From contig CM075764.1 of assembly GCA_037974665.1 (NCBI GenBank), positions 77,392,325 through 77,456,324 on the forward strand: a DNA stretch of 64,000 nt. The letters run 5' to 3'. Within the stretch, counting starts at the first letter, position 1; each line of letters begins with the position of its first letter. The notes below the pieces were generated by a model. The model made no database searches. It was not told the origin of the DNA and saw only the letters and a list, made by a program, of their open reading frames with translations. A program made the position numbers and the translations under genes. The stretch comes from Ehretia macrophylla (Eukaryota; Streptophyta; Magnoliopsida; Boraginales; Ehretiaceae). Of the stretch, positions 21,371 through 34,076 are shown one piece after another.

Positions 21371-23154
21371 ACGAATCAATCAACTCTAATAAAATACAAG
21401 GTTTGGGGGATGATTGATCCTATGGTGTAGTAGTGAAGCGAACTCATTCGGATATCTCTCTTTAAAGACAAAACATGTTTACTACAAGATTACACCAAAC
21501 ACTATTAAGTCTCCACGTAGCTAAGCAACAAGACAACTCAACACAACTAGATCATTATACTCGTGCCCCTATTGCCTTTATAATCCTTCAGACTTGCCTT
21601 TTACCCCTTTTATTCATTCTAAAACATAAAAGTAAACACAGTCCATCTCTTTTTATTAGGTGCTTGGTCCCAGACGGTTAGCTCAATACCCCATGTAGCG
21701 AGCTTTCGACGTCATCAATCCCAGCCACTTAAGACTTAGGTTGATAGGCTTTGAAAGGCCCCATGCATACCCTACTTGCTCGAAGTGTTGAACACCGTAA
21801 CACTGTACACCTTAAGCACATATCCCTAAAGATAAACAATGAATACAAGGATAGTGGTGCTAAAAGATAGAAGTAAAGAATTTTTCATTTTTCTTCTTTT
21901 TTCATTTTTCATTTTTTTGTTTTGATTTTTTTTTCTTTTTTTTTCTTACTACAAAGGCTCAGGAACGCAAACAAGACTACTTAAGCGATGGCACTCATAT
22001 CACAATCACATCTTATCTCATCATCTCATAACCAAGCCATGGGACCACAATAGCCTAGGCATAATCTCACAGTCCCCACGCCTCGACTTCTTCAAAATCA
22101 ATCCTAAACATTCAGCTCAAAACTACCACATAAACTCAAGAACCACCTACTATCCTCAATCACTTCATAACAGCTAATCAATACGTCATCACAAGTCCTC
22201 AATTACCAGAAAATCCACCACAAATCCACAAAAAAGCATAAAGAACAAAAACAATTTTCTAAAATTTTTGCGTTTTGTTCAGATTTCTACAAAATAACAA
22301 TAGACACAATTAAACACCCGCACCCCAAACCTAAAGTTTGCTTGTCCTCAAGAAAACAGAATTAAAACGTGCTAGGGCTATGGGAAGGGGAAAAATAACA
22401 TATAATGGGACCCCAATAGTAAAAGTGCATGAATAGAAATCAATTAAGAGAAATAGAGGGAGTAGATGGGCATACCTGAAGAGAGCAATAGTGAGAAAAA
22501 ATGTAAGACTACAAATCTACGACTCTGAATTAAGCTTAAGAGGCAATAAAAAACAACAGAAGACAAGAAAAGAGAGATGATAAAAAACAATAAAAGAATA
22601 AAAATACATATATATTTTTTGATGATTTTTTTTATTTTTTTGTTGGCTGACCCTATTTATATCCATATATAAAGGTTCCGAACTCTGGGAGGCACTAAAG
22701 CTGACTTAGTACAATAGTAAAGATAAAGAAACAAAATAAGAAAATATAAAATTCACATACCTGGATCCATTTAATGTCAGCCAGTAAGACAAATCTTGTG
22801 AAACTTCATAAATGGAGGTAACTAAGTACATTAAAAATGCGGAGGAGAGGCCATTAATTTCAAACCACCAACGTACTCAAACCCTAGACATTTTCCCATA
22901 CTTAGAAGGGAAAGCCAGGCATTACACTTTCGGCCAATGGTTTACTTTCATAGTATCCATCCTAGTTAATGCCAAGACTTCCATTACACAAAATAATCCA
23001 TTTTTGAGAAAATGGTAAAGCCCACAATAACCCAGTGGAGGTCCAACCGAGAAGTTGGGAAACAAAATTAAAGAAAGTAAAATAAAGTAATTATTCCTAG
23101 GGTACCTCCTAGAAGCGCTGAATGTAACACCGATAGCCAGGCGAAGATCATTTC
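21371..23154 (-). other. 3' UTR of element B'
   Basis: No coding frame is recognised. On the minus strand a GAGGACAAGCAAACTTTAG box followed by GTTTGGGGTG (about 22313-22355) is PPT-like. A GTAGCGAGCTTTCGACG stretch (about 21690-21712) corresponds to similar sequence in the 3' UTRs of C (about 47413) and B (about 57685). A pyrimidine-rich run occupies about 21882-21950 and AT-rich sequence about 22600-22645. At 21408-21424 the plus strand has a PPT-like GGTTTGGGGGATGATT of uncertain origin, possibly a leftover of another Athila end. Confidence 0.55.
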
Positions 23155-23963
23155 TCATGTAAGGTCAGAAGGGTCCCGTAGCTCTACAAATTCAACTTCA
23201 TGAGGGACCGAGCTCGGATCAAGGGTATGTTTCAAATGCTGACCATTAACTGTGAGGACTCGCCCATCTTTGAGGTGCTTAATTTTTATAACTCCTGAAG
23301 GATATGCCTCGAGCATCTCGTAGGGTCCGTCCCACCTAGTCCTCAATTTTCTTGGAAAGAACTTCAGTTTTGAGTTAAACAACCAAATCTTATCTGAAGG
23401 GGAGAAGGTTTTGCGTAGAATAGATTTATCGTGGATTCTCTTCATCCTCTCCTTATAAAGCTTGGCATTCTCATAGGCTTCATAACGAAGCTCCTCCACC
23501 TTACTCAAGGCACTCTCACCCGCCTGCTGCATGTCAAAGTTCAAGGCTTTAATAGCCCAATAAGCTTTATGATCTAGCTCAACAGGGAAGTGGCAAGCCT
23601 TACCGTAGACTAATCTATATGGAGACATGTCTATGGGAGTCTTAAAGCTGTGCGATAGGCCCATAACGCATCATGTAAATGACATGACCAATCTTTGCGA
23701 TTGAGCCTAATTGTTTTTTATAAAATAGATTTTATCTCCCTATTTGTCACCTCCACTTGCCCACTCGTCTGAGGATGATAAGATGTCACAATCTTATGTC
23801 AGACTGAATATTTTCTCAACAATGCCTCAAGTGTCTTATGGTGAAAATGCTGTCCTCCATCACTCAAAAGTACTCATGGCACCCCAAACTTAGAAAAGAT
23901 ATGATTTTTAATGAACTTGACCACAACTTTGTGGTCATTGGTTCGAGTTGCCACTGCCTCTAC
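23155..23963 (-). pseudogene. Athila B' integrase, C-terminal part
   Basis: Continues the integrase that breaks at 28946. Minus-strand order: [15 protein letters not shown], the second catalytic Asp in LLSDGGQHF, the Glu in QVEVTNREIK (with a stop in nearby sequence), then an open part from 23664 to the stop at 23155 with [57 protein letters not shown] and VNGQHLKH. It is close to B integrase at 44426-45205 plus 56450-56622. The target duplication TCTAC (23959-23963 and 28946-28950) marks the solo LTR that splits it. Confidence 0.85.
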
Positions 23964-26900
23964 TGTGACGCCCGAGATTTTGCCGTACATTCATTACTGT
24001 TGCATCCACTAGTTGCGCATTTCTTCTGTGCTTTATTAATTGTCTTCTTTAGTTACTATTTATTCCGTTTTCAACTGCATAATTATCATGAATTAGCATT
24101 TTTCTAAAATCATAATAATTGTTTTAAGAATGAGAAAAATGTGTGTTTGAGCTAAATGCATTAGGAACACCTGTTTAGAAAATGGTTTAGTGAACAAATG
24201 AATAGTATTACGTAATGAACTTTGTGTGTTAGTTAGCTAACTTAAATTAATGCACTTTAGACTCGTTTTAAAGCTAACTAGGCTCATTTTAGAAGACCAT
24301 TTGAGCACCCAACTTGACCCCACCCTAACATATACTCAACCAACATACAACACATGACATAACTTAGCAAAAAAAAAAAAAATTGTGCTGAAATTCCTGT
24401 AGCAAACCCGATAGCTCCTTGCAGCCAAAGGGAGAAATTTTGCTTCACCAATTCACTAATCCAAGCCAATCCAAGCTAGGATCAAATGCTTTAGGTTGTC
24501 TACAAGCCTCCTAGGAGTTCCTACGCGCATTGGTGAGGGTTTTCATGCTTGTTTGTGCATTTTGAAATTGTTGCTCATTTCTTGAATTCCAAGATTTGCT
24601 ATCAAATGCTATTGTAATACTTGAATATGCTTAGATGTGTTGTATATATGTAGTAGAGACCTAATTTATGCTATTGTTTCATAGTTTAAACAGTTGAAAT
24701 CGCTTGTTAATCGTAGGGCATGAATAATGACGGGAAAACTAGGGTTTTGCGTAATCAGACTTTATAGCTTGAATTAATGGTTCTAATAGGGGCTTTAGAT
24801 GTTAATGAAAGTAGTGTAAAGGCCCCGTAGGGTTTAATTGCTCATAACCTAGCAAAAGAATGAAATAGCCGACTTTTAGAAAGGGGTTTCGGGGTTATCG
24901 CGAATTCGGGTAAAATTGGCCTTCACTTTTGGTGTTCCTAGGCTAAGTAGACCCTAATTATGCTTTGCTAGCCTTCGTTTGAGTCTCGGATGAGGTACTT
25001 GTAGTACAAGGTCAAAAGAGGAAATATGGGGCTTTTGGGCTAAATACGGATAATTGCGTGATTTTGAGGGTCCTAAGGGTGTCTAATAGGTTAACTAGAG
25101 GCATGGAATAGACCACTTATGAATCTAGAATAATGGCATGAGTTTGGAAGGAAAACTGATTGGATTACAAAGGGGTTTAGGTACAAATTCGATTGTCTCA
25201 CACTTCTAAGACCTTGACATGACTCCTAGCATGTTTAAAAGTGGTTTCAAGATGTTTTGGAGCTTTTGGTACAGTTCTATGTGAATCTTGAATATGCCTC
25301 TTTGTAATTTGCGTAATTGCTTATATAAAATGCTTTTATTCTAACTGTTTCGAGATCAACCTACTTTGTTGATCCTCCCATGTGTTATTGCTTATATTAT
25401 TGATATTGACTTGTCTTGGTTAAGTGCATTGCATATTGGTTGTGTAACCATAGTGTCAGGGGCGGTTGTATTGAATATCGGCTGGGCGGCGGCGGGCTTG
25501 CTAGTGGATATTCGATCTCCGTACCTTATTCCCTCACTTGCTTGGTCTGAAAATTGCCAGGGGGTGTTGGGTCGTAAAAATTATCGGGGTATATTCGGAG
25601 TATACCCACTAGAGTGATTGGGGTTATGCCGGCTCATCGATCATGGTTCGTGGTTCGTGATCAAAGACAGGAGAATTCTGGAGTGTTAAGGTTAAGTGTA
25701 TCGTATCCTTTGATATGTGTGATCTCTAGCTAATTCTATTGCCCTTCTCTTGCTTTTATTGTTTATCTACTATAATTGTTGTGTGACGCCCGAGATTTTT
25801 TCCGTACATTCATTCACTGTTGCATCCACTAATTGCGCATTTCTTTTGTGCTTTGCTTGTTGTGTTCTTTAGTTACTATTCATTCCATTTTTCAACTACA
25901 TAATTACCATGAATTAGCATTTTTCTTAAATCATATTAATTGTTATAGGAATGAGAAAAATATGCATTTGAGCTTAAAGCGATAGGAGCCTTCGTTTAGA
26001 AAATGGTTTAGTGAACTAATGAATAATATTACGTAACTTAACTTAGTGTTTTAATTAGCTAGCACTCATTTTGCACCTTAGACTCGTTTTAAAGCTTATT
26101 AGACTCATTTTAGAAGACCATATATGCCCCAATTTAAATCCAATTTAATATATATTCTCATAAGCACCACATAAACTCATAACTTAGCAAAAACAAAAAC
26201 AAAAAAAGATGCAGGAATTACTGTTCAAAACCCGAACAGCCCTATAGCAGCCAAGGGAGGAGATCTTTTGCACCAATTCATCAATCCAAGCCTCTCCAAG
26301 CCTAGAGCAAGTAGTTTAGGGTGTGTGCAAGCCTTCTAGGTGCTCCTACGCGCTTTAGGTGAGGGATTTCATGACTATTTTCGCATATTAAATATGTTGC
26401 ATTTTTCTTGATTTGTTAGAAATACTATCAAATGCTATTGCAAAAGCTTATCTATGCTATTATACATTGTATATAAGTGCTAGAGAACACATTTAAGCCA
26501 TTAGTTCGCATTTTAAACAGTTAGAATCGCTACTTTGATTTTTGAGGTGAATAGTGATGGATTTTTAGGGTTTTGTGTAATTGTGCATATTGGCTTGATT
26601 CATTGCTTCTAACAGATGCCTTGGGTGCTAATGAAGGTAGTCCAATAGCCTCGTGCCCTAGAATTGCTCTAAACTTGGTTAAAACGTGAAATAGCCGACT
26701 TTTAAAAAGGGGTTTCGGGGTTAATGCTAATCCGGGTCAATTTGAGCTTCACTTTTAGTATTCTTAGACTACCCAGATGCTATAGAAGCTTTGCTAACCC
26801 TTATTTGCATTCCGATTAAGATATGTGTAGTTCAAAGCCATAAGAGAGAAATTAGGGCTTTTGGGGTAATTGCGAGTATTTGAATGTGTTTGAAGGTTAT

Positions 26901-28945
26901 AAGGGTACTTTAAGGGTTAATTAGAAGTATGGTATAGATTCCCCATGAATTCGGATCATTAACTTGAGTTTGGAAGGAAAACGGATTAAATAACAAAGGG
27001 GTTTAAGTGCAAATTCGATTGTCTCACGTTTCTAAGACCTTGGCATGACTTATTGTGTGTTTAAAAGTGGTTTCAAGTTGTTTTGGAGCTTTTGGTAGGG
27101 TTCTATATGTATCTTGAATATGTCGCTTTGTAAATTTCTCAATTGCTTCTATGAAACTGCTTCTATTTTTTCTATTTCAAGGTCAACCTACTTTGTTGAT
27201 CCTCCCACGTGATTATTGCTTATATTGTTGAAATTGTCTTGCCATTGCTAAGTGCATTGCATAGTGGTTGCGCAACCATAGTGTCAGGGGCGGTTGTATT
27301 GGATATCGGCTGGGCGGCGGTGGGCTTGCCAGTGGATATTCGATCTCTGTACTCTATTCCCTCACTCGCCTGGTCCAGAGATTGCCAAGGGGTGTTGGGT
27401 CGTAGGATTATCGGGGTACATCCGGAGTACACCCACTGGAGTGATTGGGGATTTATCGGCATATTGATCGTGGTTAGTGGATCGTGGTTCGTGATCAAAG
27501 ATAAAAGAATTCTGGAGTGTTGGGGTTAAGTGTATCGTATCATTTGATATGTGTGGTTATTTACGGTTTCAAATGTACTTTACTTGCCTTCTTGCTTAAT
27601 TGCTATAATTGCTGCATTGCACGTCCCGAGTAGTCTTTATCCCTCACTGGGCAACAGTGGTTGCTCATACCTTGCTAAAATGTTTCAGGTGGCGCAGTTG
27701 GAGGAGTTGTCTTAGTTGCTATGTCTAGTTGCCTAAGGTGGACTATGTTCTTATTGATGAGAGTAGAACTTGTTTGTTTTACTTTATGTTCTATTTTGTA
27801 GCCTAAGTGATATGTGTATGTTATATAGTTTGCAAATTGAAGGATAGATGTTGTAGTAGTAGATTTAGAACCATGGCATGTAATAACTTATGTTTCTATT
27901 TCTAACTACCTTGCATGTTTTGGAGTGAACGTTCTGATGTTTGCTTGGTCTCAATTTCTAGGAATGTTTCAATGATATCATGGAATGACATGATAAGCGG
28001 TTTTGTAAAGGAATTAAGTTGTGAATGCATGCTTGTATGTATATCAACTGTTTGTTTGTATCGCTTAAGGCTCGGATGGCCTTAAAGCTATGTTTTGATT
28101 AGAATTGGTGTCCTAGGTTATTTTGTAGTTATACTGAATGTTTACAGGTTTCTAGAATGTCCACGGTACAGGGGAGACTTTGTCCGTTTTCCTTAAAATT
28201 CTGAGACCGGGTTTGGGATTAGGTTGAGAATAGCATGGTTCTTAGAGCCTCCGGTCTCGTGAGGGATCAGGACGTTACATGTTGCATTGCACGTCCCGGG
28301 TAGTCTTTATCCCTCACTGGGCAATAGTGGTTGCTCATACATCGCTAACATGTTTCAGGAGACGCTGTGGTTGAACCCCAGCTTGACTTGGTTGAGGGGG
28401 AAAATCAGGAGGTTTAGACTGATCCGTTGCCTTAGTAGTTGTGGCTTGAGGTGGATTATGTTCCTGTTGATAAGTGAAGAACTTATTTGTTTTACTTTAT
28501 GTTCTATTTTGTAGCCTAAGTACTATGTACATGTTATGTAGTTGCAAGATGAAAGATAGATGGCTGTAGTAGTAGATTTGGAACTATGGCATGTAATAAC
28601 TTATGTTTCTACTTCTAAGTACTTTGCATGCTTGGGTGTAGATGTTTTGATATATGAATGTTTTCAACTTCCAAGAATGTTTCAATACTATCATGGAGTG
28701 GCATGATAAGCGGTTTTGTAATGAAGTTAAGTTGGATGCATGCTCGTATGAATCTGAACTATTGTATGTCTTAAGGCTCGGATGGCCTTTAAGCTTTGAA
28801 CTTTAGTTATAAATGCATATCTTGTTATGTTATGGCTTTATTGAGTGTTCACAGGTTTTCAGAATGTCCACGGTACAGGGGAGACTTTGTTCGTTTGTCA
28901 GGTCCAGACTTAACCTTTAGTGTGGGGTTGGGTCAGGGGGTGACA
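23964..28945 (+). mobile_element. Solo LTR (chromovirus type) holding a second solo LTR
   Basis: Outer LTR: 23964-25781 plus about 28285-28945. It starts TGTGACGCCCGAG, ends GGGGGTGACA, and is flanked by TCTAC on both sides. No internal retrotransposon sequence is present, so it is a solo LTR of about 2.48 kb. Its orientation follows the TGTGACGCCC start and GTTACA/GTGACA end. Related in parts (for example GGGTCGTA, then CATCCGGAGTACACCCA-like sequence) to the LTRs of element D. Confidence 0.85.
25782..28279 (+). mobile_element. Nested solo LTR of the same family
   Basis: Starts TGTGACGCCCGAG, ends GGACGTTACA, and is flanked by TGTTG at 25777-25781 and 28280-28284. It corresponds end to end to the outer solo LTR; around 27610 it has the same GCATTGCACGTCCCG site at which it cut its relative. 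No coding sequence. Confidence 0.9.
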
Positions 28946-31900
28946 TCTACCCACTTGGACACATAGTCCACGGCCACCAGAATGTAAGTGTACCCATACA
29001 AAGGAGGGAAAGGACCCATGAAGTCAATGCCCCACACATCAAATATCTCACAAACTAGAATGGGTGATAAAGGCATCATGTCTCTCCTAGAGATAGACCC
29101 AAACTGTTGACATCGATGACATTTCTTACAAAATTGTTGGGCATCTCTGAATAGAGTAGGCCAAAAGAACCCATACTGGAGGACTTTAGAAACTGTCCTC
29201 TTACCTCTAAAGTGGCCACCACAGGCCTTCCCATGACAAAAACTAAGGATACTATCGAACTCCTCTTCTGACATACATCGCCGGATAACCTGATCAGCAT
29301 ACACCTTGAAGAGATAGGGATCCTCCCAAATAAAGTATTTCACTTGAGCCATGAAGCGATCCTTCTTTTCCCGCCCCCAGTGAGCAGGCAACTCTCTAGC
29401 TGCCAAATAATTAACAAAATGGGCATACCAGGGGATCCTATGTGAGACAGCAAATAACTGCTCATCAGGGAAGGTATCATTAAAAGGCAGGGAGTCGATG
29501 GGAGATTCAAGGACTAAACGCGACAAATGGTCAACAACAGAATTCTCACTCCACTTTTTATCTCTAATATCCAAGTCAAATTCTTGAAGTAATAGTAACT
29601 ACTAGATCAGACGAGGCTTAACATCTCGTTTAACAAGTAGGTAACGCAAGGCAGCATGATGTGTATAAGCTATCACCTTTGACCCTAGAATGTATGGTCT
29701 AAACTTATCAAGGGAAAAAACTACAACTAACAATTCCTTTTCTGTGGTGGTATAATTCTTTTTAGCATCATCTAAGGTCTTGTTAGCGTAGTAGATCACA
29801 TATGGCAACTTAGCCCTACGATGTCCCAAAACAGCCCCTACTGCATAATCGGATGCATCACACATAATCTCAAATAAGAGGCTATAATTGGGAGGCCGGA
29901 TGATAGGCGCGGAAGAGAGTAAGGACTTCAGCTTCTCAAATGCCTTAGCACATTTGTCATTGAAATGAAATAGAGTATCATGTTTTAGGAGACTGGAGAG
30001 GGGTCAAGCAATGTGGCTAAAATCCTTGATGAAACGCCAGTAGAAACTAGCATGACCAAGGAATGATCTAACGTCACGCACTGTTTTTGGTGCTGGGAGT
30101 TTCTCTATCAACTCAACCTTGACTGGGTCCACATGGATACCGTCCTGAGATACAACATGACCAAGTACTATCCCTCGCCTAACCATGAAGTGACTTTTTT
30201 CCCAACTAAGAACCAAATTCATCTTAACACAATGCTCTAGCACTAGGCAAAGTTATGTGAGGCACTCATCAAATGTAGCTCCAAAAACTGAAAAATCATC
30301 CATAAAGACCTCTAGAAACTTCTCAATCATGTCAGAAAAGATGGCCATTATACATCTTTGAAAGGTTGCTGGTGCATTGCATAAACCGAAGGGCATACGA
30401 TAAGCAAAGGTCCCATAGGGACAAGTGAATATGGTCTTTTCCCGGTTTTTGGGGAAGACCGAAATCTGATTATATCCTGAGTACCCATCTAAGAAGCAGT
30501 AGTAGCCTTGTTCAGCCACTCTATCTAATATATGGTCAAGAAAGGGCAAAGAAAAATGGTTTTTCCGGGTCTTGGCATTGAGCTTTCTATAGTCAATACA
30601 GACATGCCAACCAGTAGTGGTGCGTGTAGGGATAAACTCTCCCTTATCATTAGGGAGTACCGTGATCCCAGACTTCTTCGGTACAACCTGCACCGGACTG
30701 GCCCATGAACTATCAGAAATCGGGTATATGATACCCGCATCAAACAGCTTAATGACTTCCTTATAAACAACCTCACTCATGTTTGGGTTCAGCCTTCTTT
30801 GCATCTCGCGGGAAGGAGCGTCACCCTCTTCTAAGTGAATCCGATGCATACATAACGAAGGGTCTATTCCTCTCAAATCAGAAATGGTCCACCCTATGGC
30901 CTTTTGATGATCACGAAGGACTCCTAACAATCTCTTCTCATGCTCAGTGGTCAGGTCTGAAGCAATAATTACTGGGAGGGTATCATTAGGTCTTAAGTAT
31001 GCATATTTAAGATACGCAGGCAAAGGTTTGAGCTCTAAAGCTGGAAGAGACTCAACCGGAGGGGGATCATGACAAATTTTGGATGGAAGAAAGCTAAGAA
31101 TATCATTAGCCTTATCAAGGCTAGGATCAGACAATTCAGAAGTAAAAGCTACGAGTTCTTTCACAAATGAATCAAAGTCAAATTGAGCCAAGATCGTCTC
31201 AAGCTCCTCAAGCTCATCATCGGTAGTCAACATTGAATGGGCATATTGCTCAACACAAGGGTCGATGATATCAACCATGAAGCACTCATCTTCAGAATGT
31301 CTACTTACTTGATTAGCCGCCTCGGCGACCCTCACTTTAGTTCTCATATTCCCAAAAGTCAACTCAATCATCCCTGTCCTACAATATATCATGGCATCAG
31401 TTGTGGCCAGAAAAGGTCTCCCTAAAAGTACTGGTGTCGTATGCCTAGTGTTTGGTCCTGAGTCTATGTCTAAGACAATAAAGTCAACGGGGAAAAGAAA
31501 CTCACCGACTCTAATTAAGACATCCTCAATTATCCCTCTAGGTCGTCTCTCAGATCGATCTGCCAACTGAAGTGTAACATTTATGGGAGTCAGCTCCCCC
31601 AAACCTAAACGCTCATATACTGCAAATGGAATGAGATTGACACTAGAACCTAAGTCAATGAGGGCATGATCCATCTATTGATCTTGAATGATGCAAGGAA
31701 TGGTGAAGGTTTCAGGTCACTAAACTTAGGTGGGAGGCCCCTTGTACATATACTACTCACTTTCTCTGTGAGCCTCACCTTCTTCGGAATGTGGGTAGAT
31801 TGCCACTTCTTAATGCACAAGTCTTTGAGGAATTTGGCATAAGCCGGTATCTGCTGGACAACTTCAATAAGAGGCAGGTTTATCTTAATATCCTTCAAGT

Positions 31901-31950
31901 GGTCTAATACCCGAGATTGTTTTTTATCTTTCCTAGGTCGCTCCAAAACA
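28946..31950 (-). pseudogene. Athila B' protease, RT, RNase H and integrase N-part
   Basis: The long open part 31674-30253 (about 473 codons; the codon before it is a TAG) covers the protease (LIDLGSSVNLI, D-L-G near 31654), the linker, and RT to the catalytic FMDD at 30295-30306. A short frame before it (31946-31650) holds the gag-protease junction and is frameshifted against it. After a stop at 30253, the RT connection (RGIVLGHVVSQ.GI.VD, RSFLGHASFYWRF) and RNase H follow ([14 protein letters not shown] near 29859; a H replaces D in the YTHHAALRYL block, where B has TDH). The integrase at 29574-28946 has an intact HHCC finger (CHGKACGGHF.., CKKCHRC) and the first catalytic Asp at about 29023 (GIDFMGPF). 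It is the best-preserved Athila pol in the window. Confidence 0.88.
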
Positions 31951-33599
31951 ACAGGGTAAGGAACCCTAGAAGGACTGTCAACACTAAGATCTACAACCTA
32001 CTTCTCATCTCTTTGTGGAGGAATGGTGTTTTCCCTAGTATCCTCTATCTCATTTCCTGACTCACTTTCTACTCTCTCACCCTTATCCTCAACCTCTTTT
32101 GTATCCCTACTCTTGTCACTCACGCTCTTTGTTTCACTAGACTCACCTACCTGATTATCTAACTTGTGACCATTCCGAAGGGTGATAATAGCTTTGGCTT
32201 GCTCATGGGTGGTCTCATTATGGACATTGCTACACTGGCCATATAGATTCTCGACAGTCTGAGCAGGGAGCTTACCTTCATCCCTCCTAGTAATTTGTTG
32301 GGCCAGTTGCCCAAGTTGAGTTTCCAGATTAGCAATAGATTGCTGCTAGGCATGAACTACTTGAAGTAACTTGTCAAACTTATCATCAGACTTGGCAGGA
32401 GGAGGAGGAGGAGGAGGTCTAGGCTGAAATTGATTCCCTAGTTGCGGTTTAAAGTAAGGCCCATTAGACATATGATAGTATCTAGGAGGATTAGATTAAG
32501 CCTTTTGCACTTGAGCTTGCGAAAATGAAGGGTCAGGATTTCCTTGACGCCATGAGAAAGCTGGATAATCTCGCCAGCCAGGATTATATGTATTCGAATA
32601 TGGATTATAATTGCGAGAATAACCCTGCGCAGCACAAACCTGTTCCTGAACGAATTCAGGAAACTGAGAGGCAAGAGGACACCCTAATGTGGGGTGGTTC
32701 ACTGCAGAACATAAAGCACAACATTTAACATTTGATGGGGCAGGTGAAAAAGTAGACCCTAAAGATATAAACTAATCAAATTTCTTGGTCAAACCTGCCA
32801 CTTGTGAGTTTAAGTCCTCATTTGTGCTCAACTCATATAATGTCCTCCTAGAAGTGAGCTTACCCATTATATCCATTGTCGAATCTTGAAATGAGTCCTT
32901 GGCAATACTATCAAGTCGGGTCTATGCCTCATTTGGGGTGAGGTTATAAAACCCTCCATTGCTCAGTGAATTCACCATCGTTTTCTATTGTGGTATCAAC
33001 CCTCTATAGAAATACTGAAGCAACCTAGGTCTATCGAACCCATGGTGTGGGCAGTGATGAATGAGCCCATTAAACCTATCCCAAGTTTCTTGAAATGACT
33101 CTAGATCAGACTGGGAAAAAGTCATGATGTTCTCTTGAAGAGATGAGGTCTGGGCTATCAAAAAAAATCTAAACAGAAATTGAGTCAACAATTCTTCCCA
33201 AGAAGTAATGGTTCCCTCTTCAAGGGAATGAAGCCATTCTTTACCTTTGTCCTTAAGGGAAAGTGGGAAGAAGCGCAATCAGATATTTTCTTGAGTAGCA
33301 TTTGGAACATGCACAGTGGTACATATCTCAAGAAAATCACGAATATGAGCATGAGGATTTTCATTGCTCTTCCCATAAAATGATGGAAGTATTGCTATCG
33401 TACCAGGTTTCATGTCAAAGTCCACATTGTGGATGGTAGGTGGTCGGATAACAATATTCGGCCAATATATGGTCGGGAGAAAATGCTGCCTAAGAGGTAT
33501 ATCATAAGGATCAGGATTATTGGGGACAATAGGAAGTTGGGGAACTCGAGGATCATTAGCATTTTGAGGCACATTCAGATTTCCTTCAGGGTCAGCCAT
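31951..33599 (-). pseudogene. Athila B' gag (broken)
   Basis: ATG at 33599 (MADPEGNLN). The capsid part has PLRQHFLP, VDFDMKPGTIAILPSFYGKSNENPHAHI, KGKEWLHSLEEGTITSWEEL, SDLESFQETWDRFN and CPHHGFDRPRLLQYFYRGL. Stops are at about 33279 and 32985. Near 32720-32690 a CX2CX4HX4C knuckle (CALCSAVNHPTLGC) precedes YSRNYNPYSNTYNPGWRDYPAFSWRQ. A GGA repeat at about 32399-32417 gives a run of prolines in the linker. The part to 31951 is the variable gag-protease linker with QSIANLETQLGQLAQ, a likely coiled coil. Several stops look like CAG to TAG. Confidence 0.82.
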
Positions 33600-34052
33600 G
33601 ATTGTAGTTAGGACCCTCTGATTCCTACAGTGTGGGATTCTTTGTGGCTTAAGGTTAAAGGGTTCTAAAGGTAATCCTTAAGAACGACGTCCAAGCAAAC
33701 ACAAAAAGCCAAGCTAATGGGAAACTAACTAAATTGAAATAAAAACCTAAAACAAGAAATAAACTATTTAGGAAAAATAATCAACTAGGAAACTAAACAG
33801 ATAAATAAATAAGGAAAAATAAAATAAATGAACTATTGAATGAAAAAAAAGTAATAAAATCACTAAAATAATAAACAAAGCAAATAAAGAATTCAAGATA
33901 ATTATTTAAACTAAAACAACTAATAAGATAATCTAAAAATAGTAAAACAAAACAAGATAAACAATTTTTTTTTTTTTTTGCAAAAGTAAACAATTAACTA
34001 AAAATGAACACTTAAACAAAATACTATACTAGTCCAAAAACATTATCGTGCC
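33600..34052 (-). other. Gag leader of element B'
   Basis: AT-rich untranslated leader between PBS and gag. A run of about 17 T's lies near 33964-33980. Just before the gag ATG the minus strand could encode a PFNLKPQRIPH stretch, similar to the FDPEPQKTP leader of B gag, so the real gag start may lie further upstream in an intact copy. Confidence 0.5.
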
Positions 34053-34070
34053 TCTCCGGCAACGGCGCCA
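34053..34070 (-). promoter_or_regulatory. Primer binding site of element B' (tRNA-Asp type)
   Basis: The minus strand reads TGGCGCCGTTGCCGGAGA, the tRNA-Asp complement with one mismatch, six bases from the LTR. Confidence 0.9.
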
Positions 34071-34076
34071 AAAACT

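Noticed and set aside
24284-24469. Small minus-strand frame in the solo LTR
   Set aside because: Random open frame in non-coding LTR, not conserved in the nested copy at 25782-28279.
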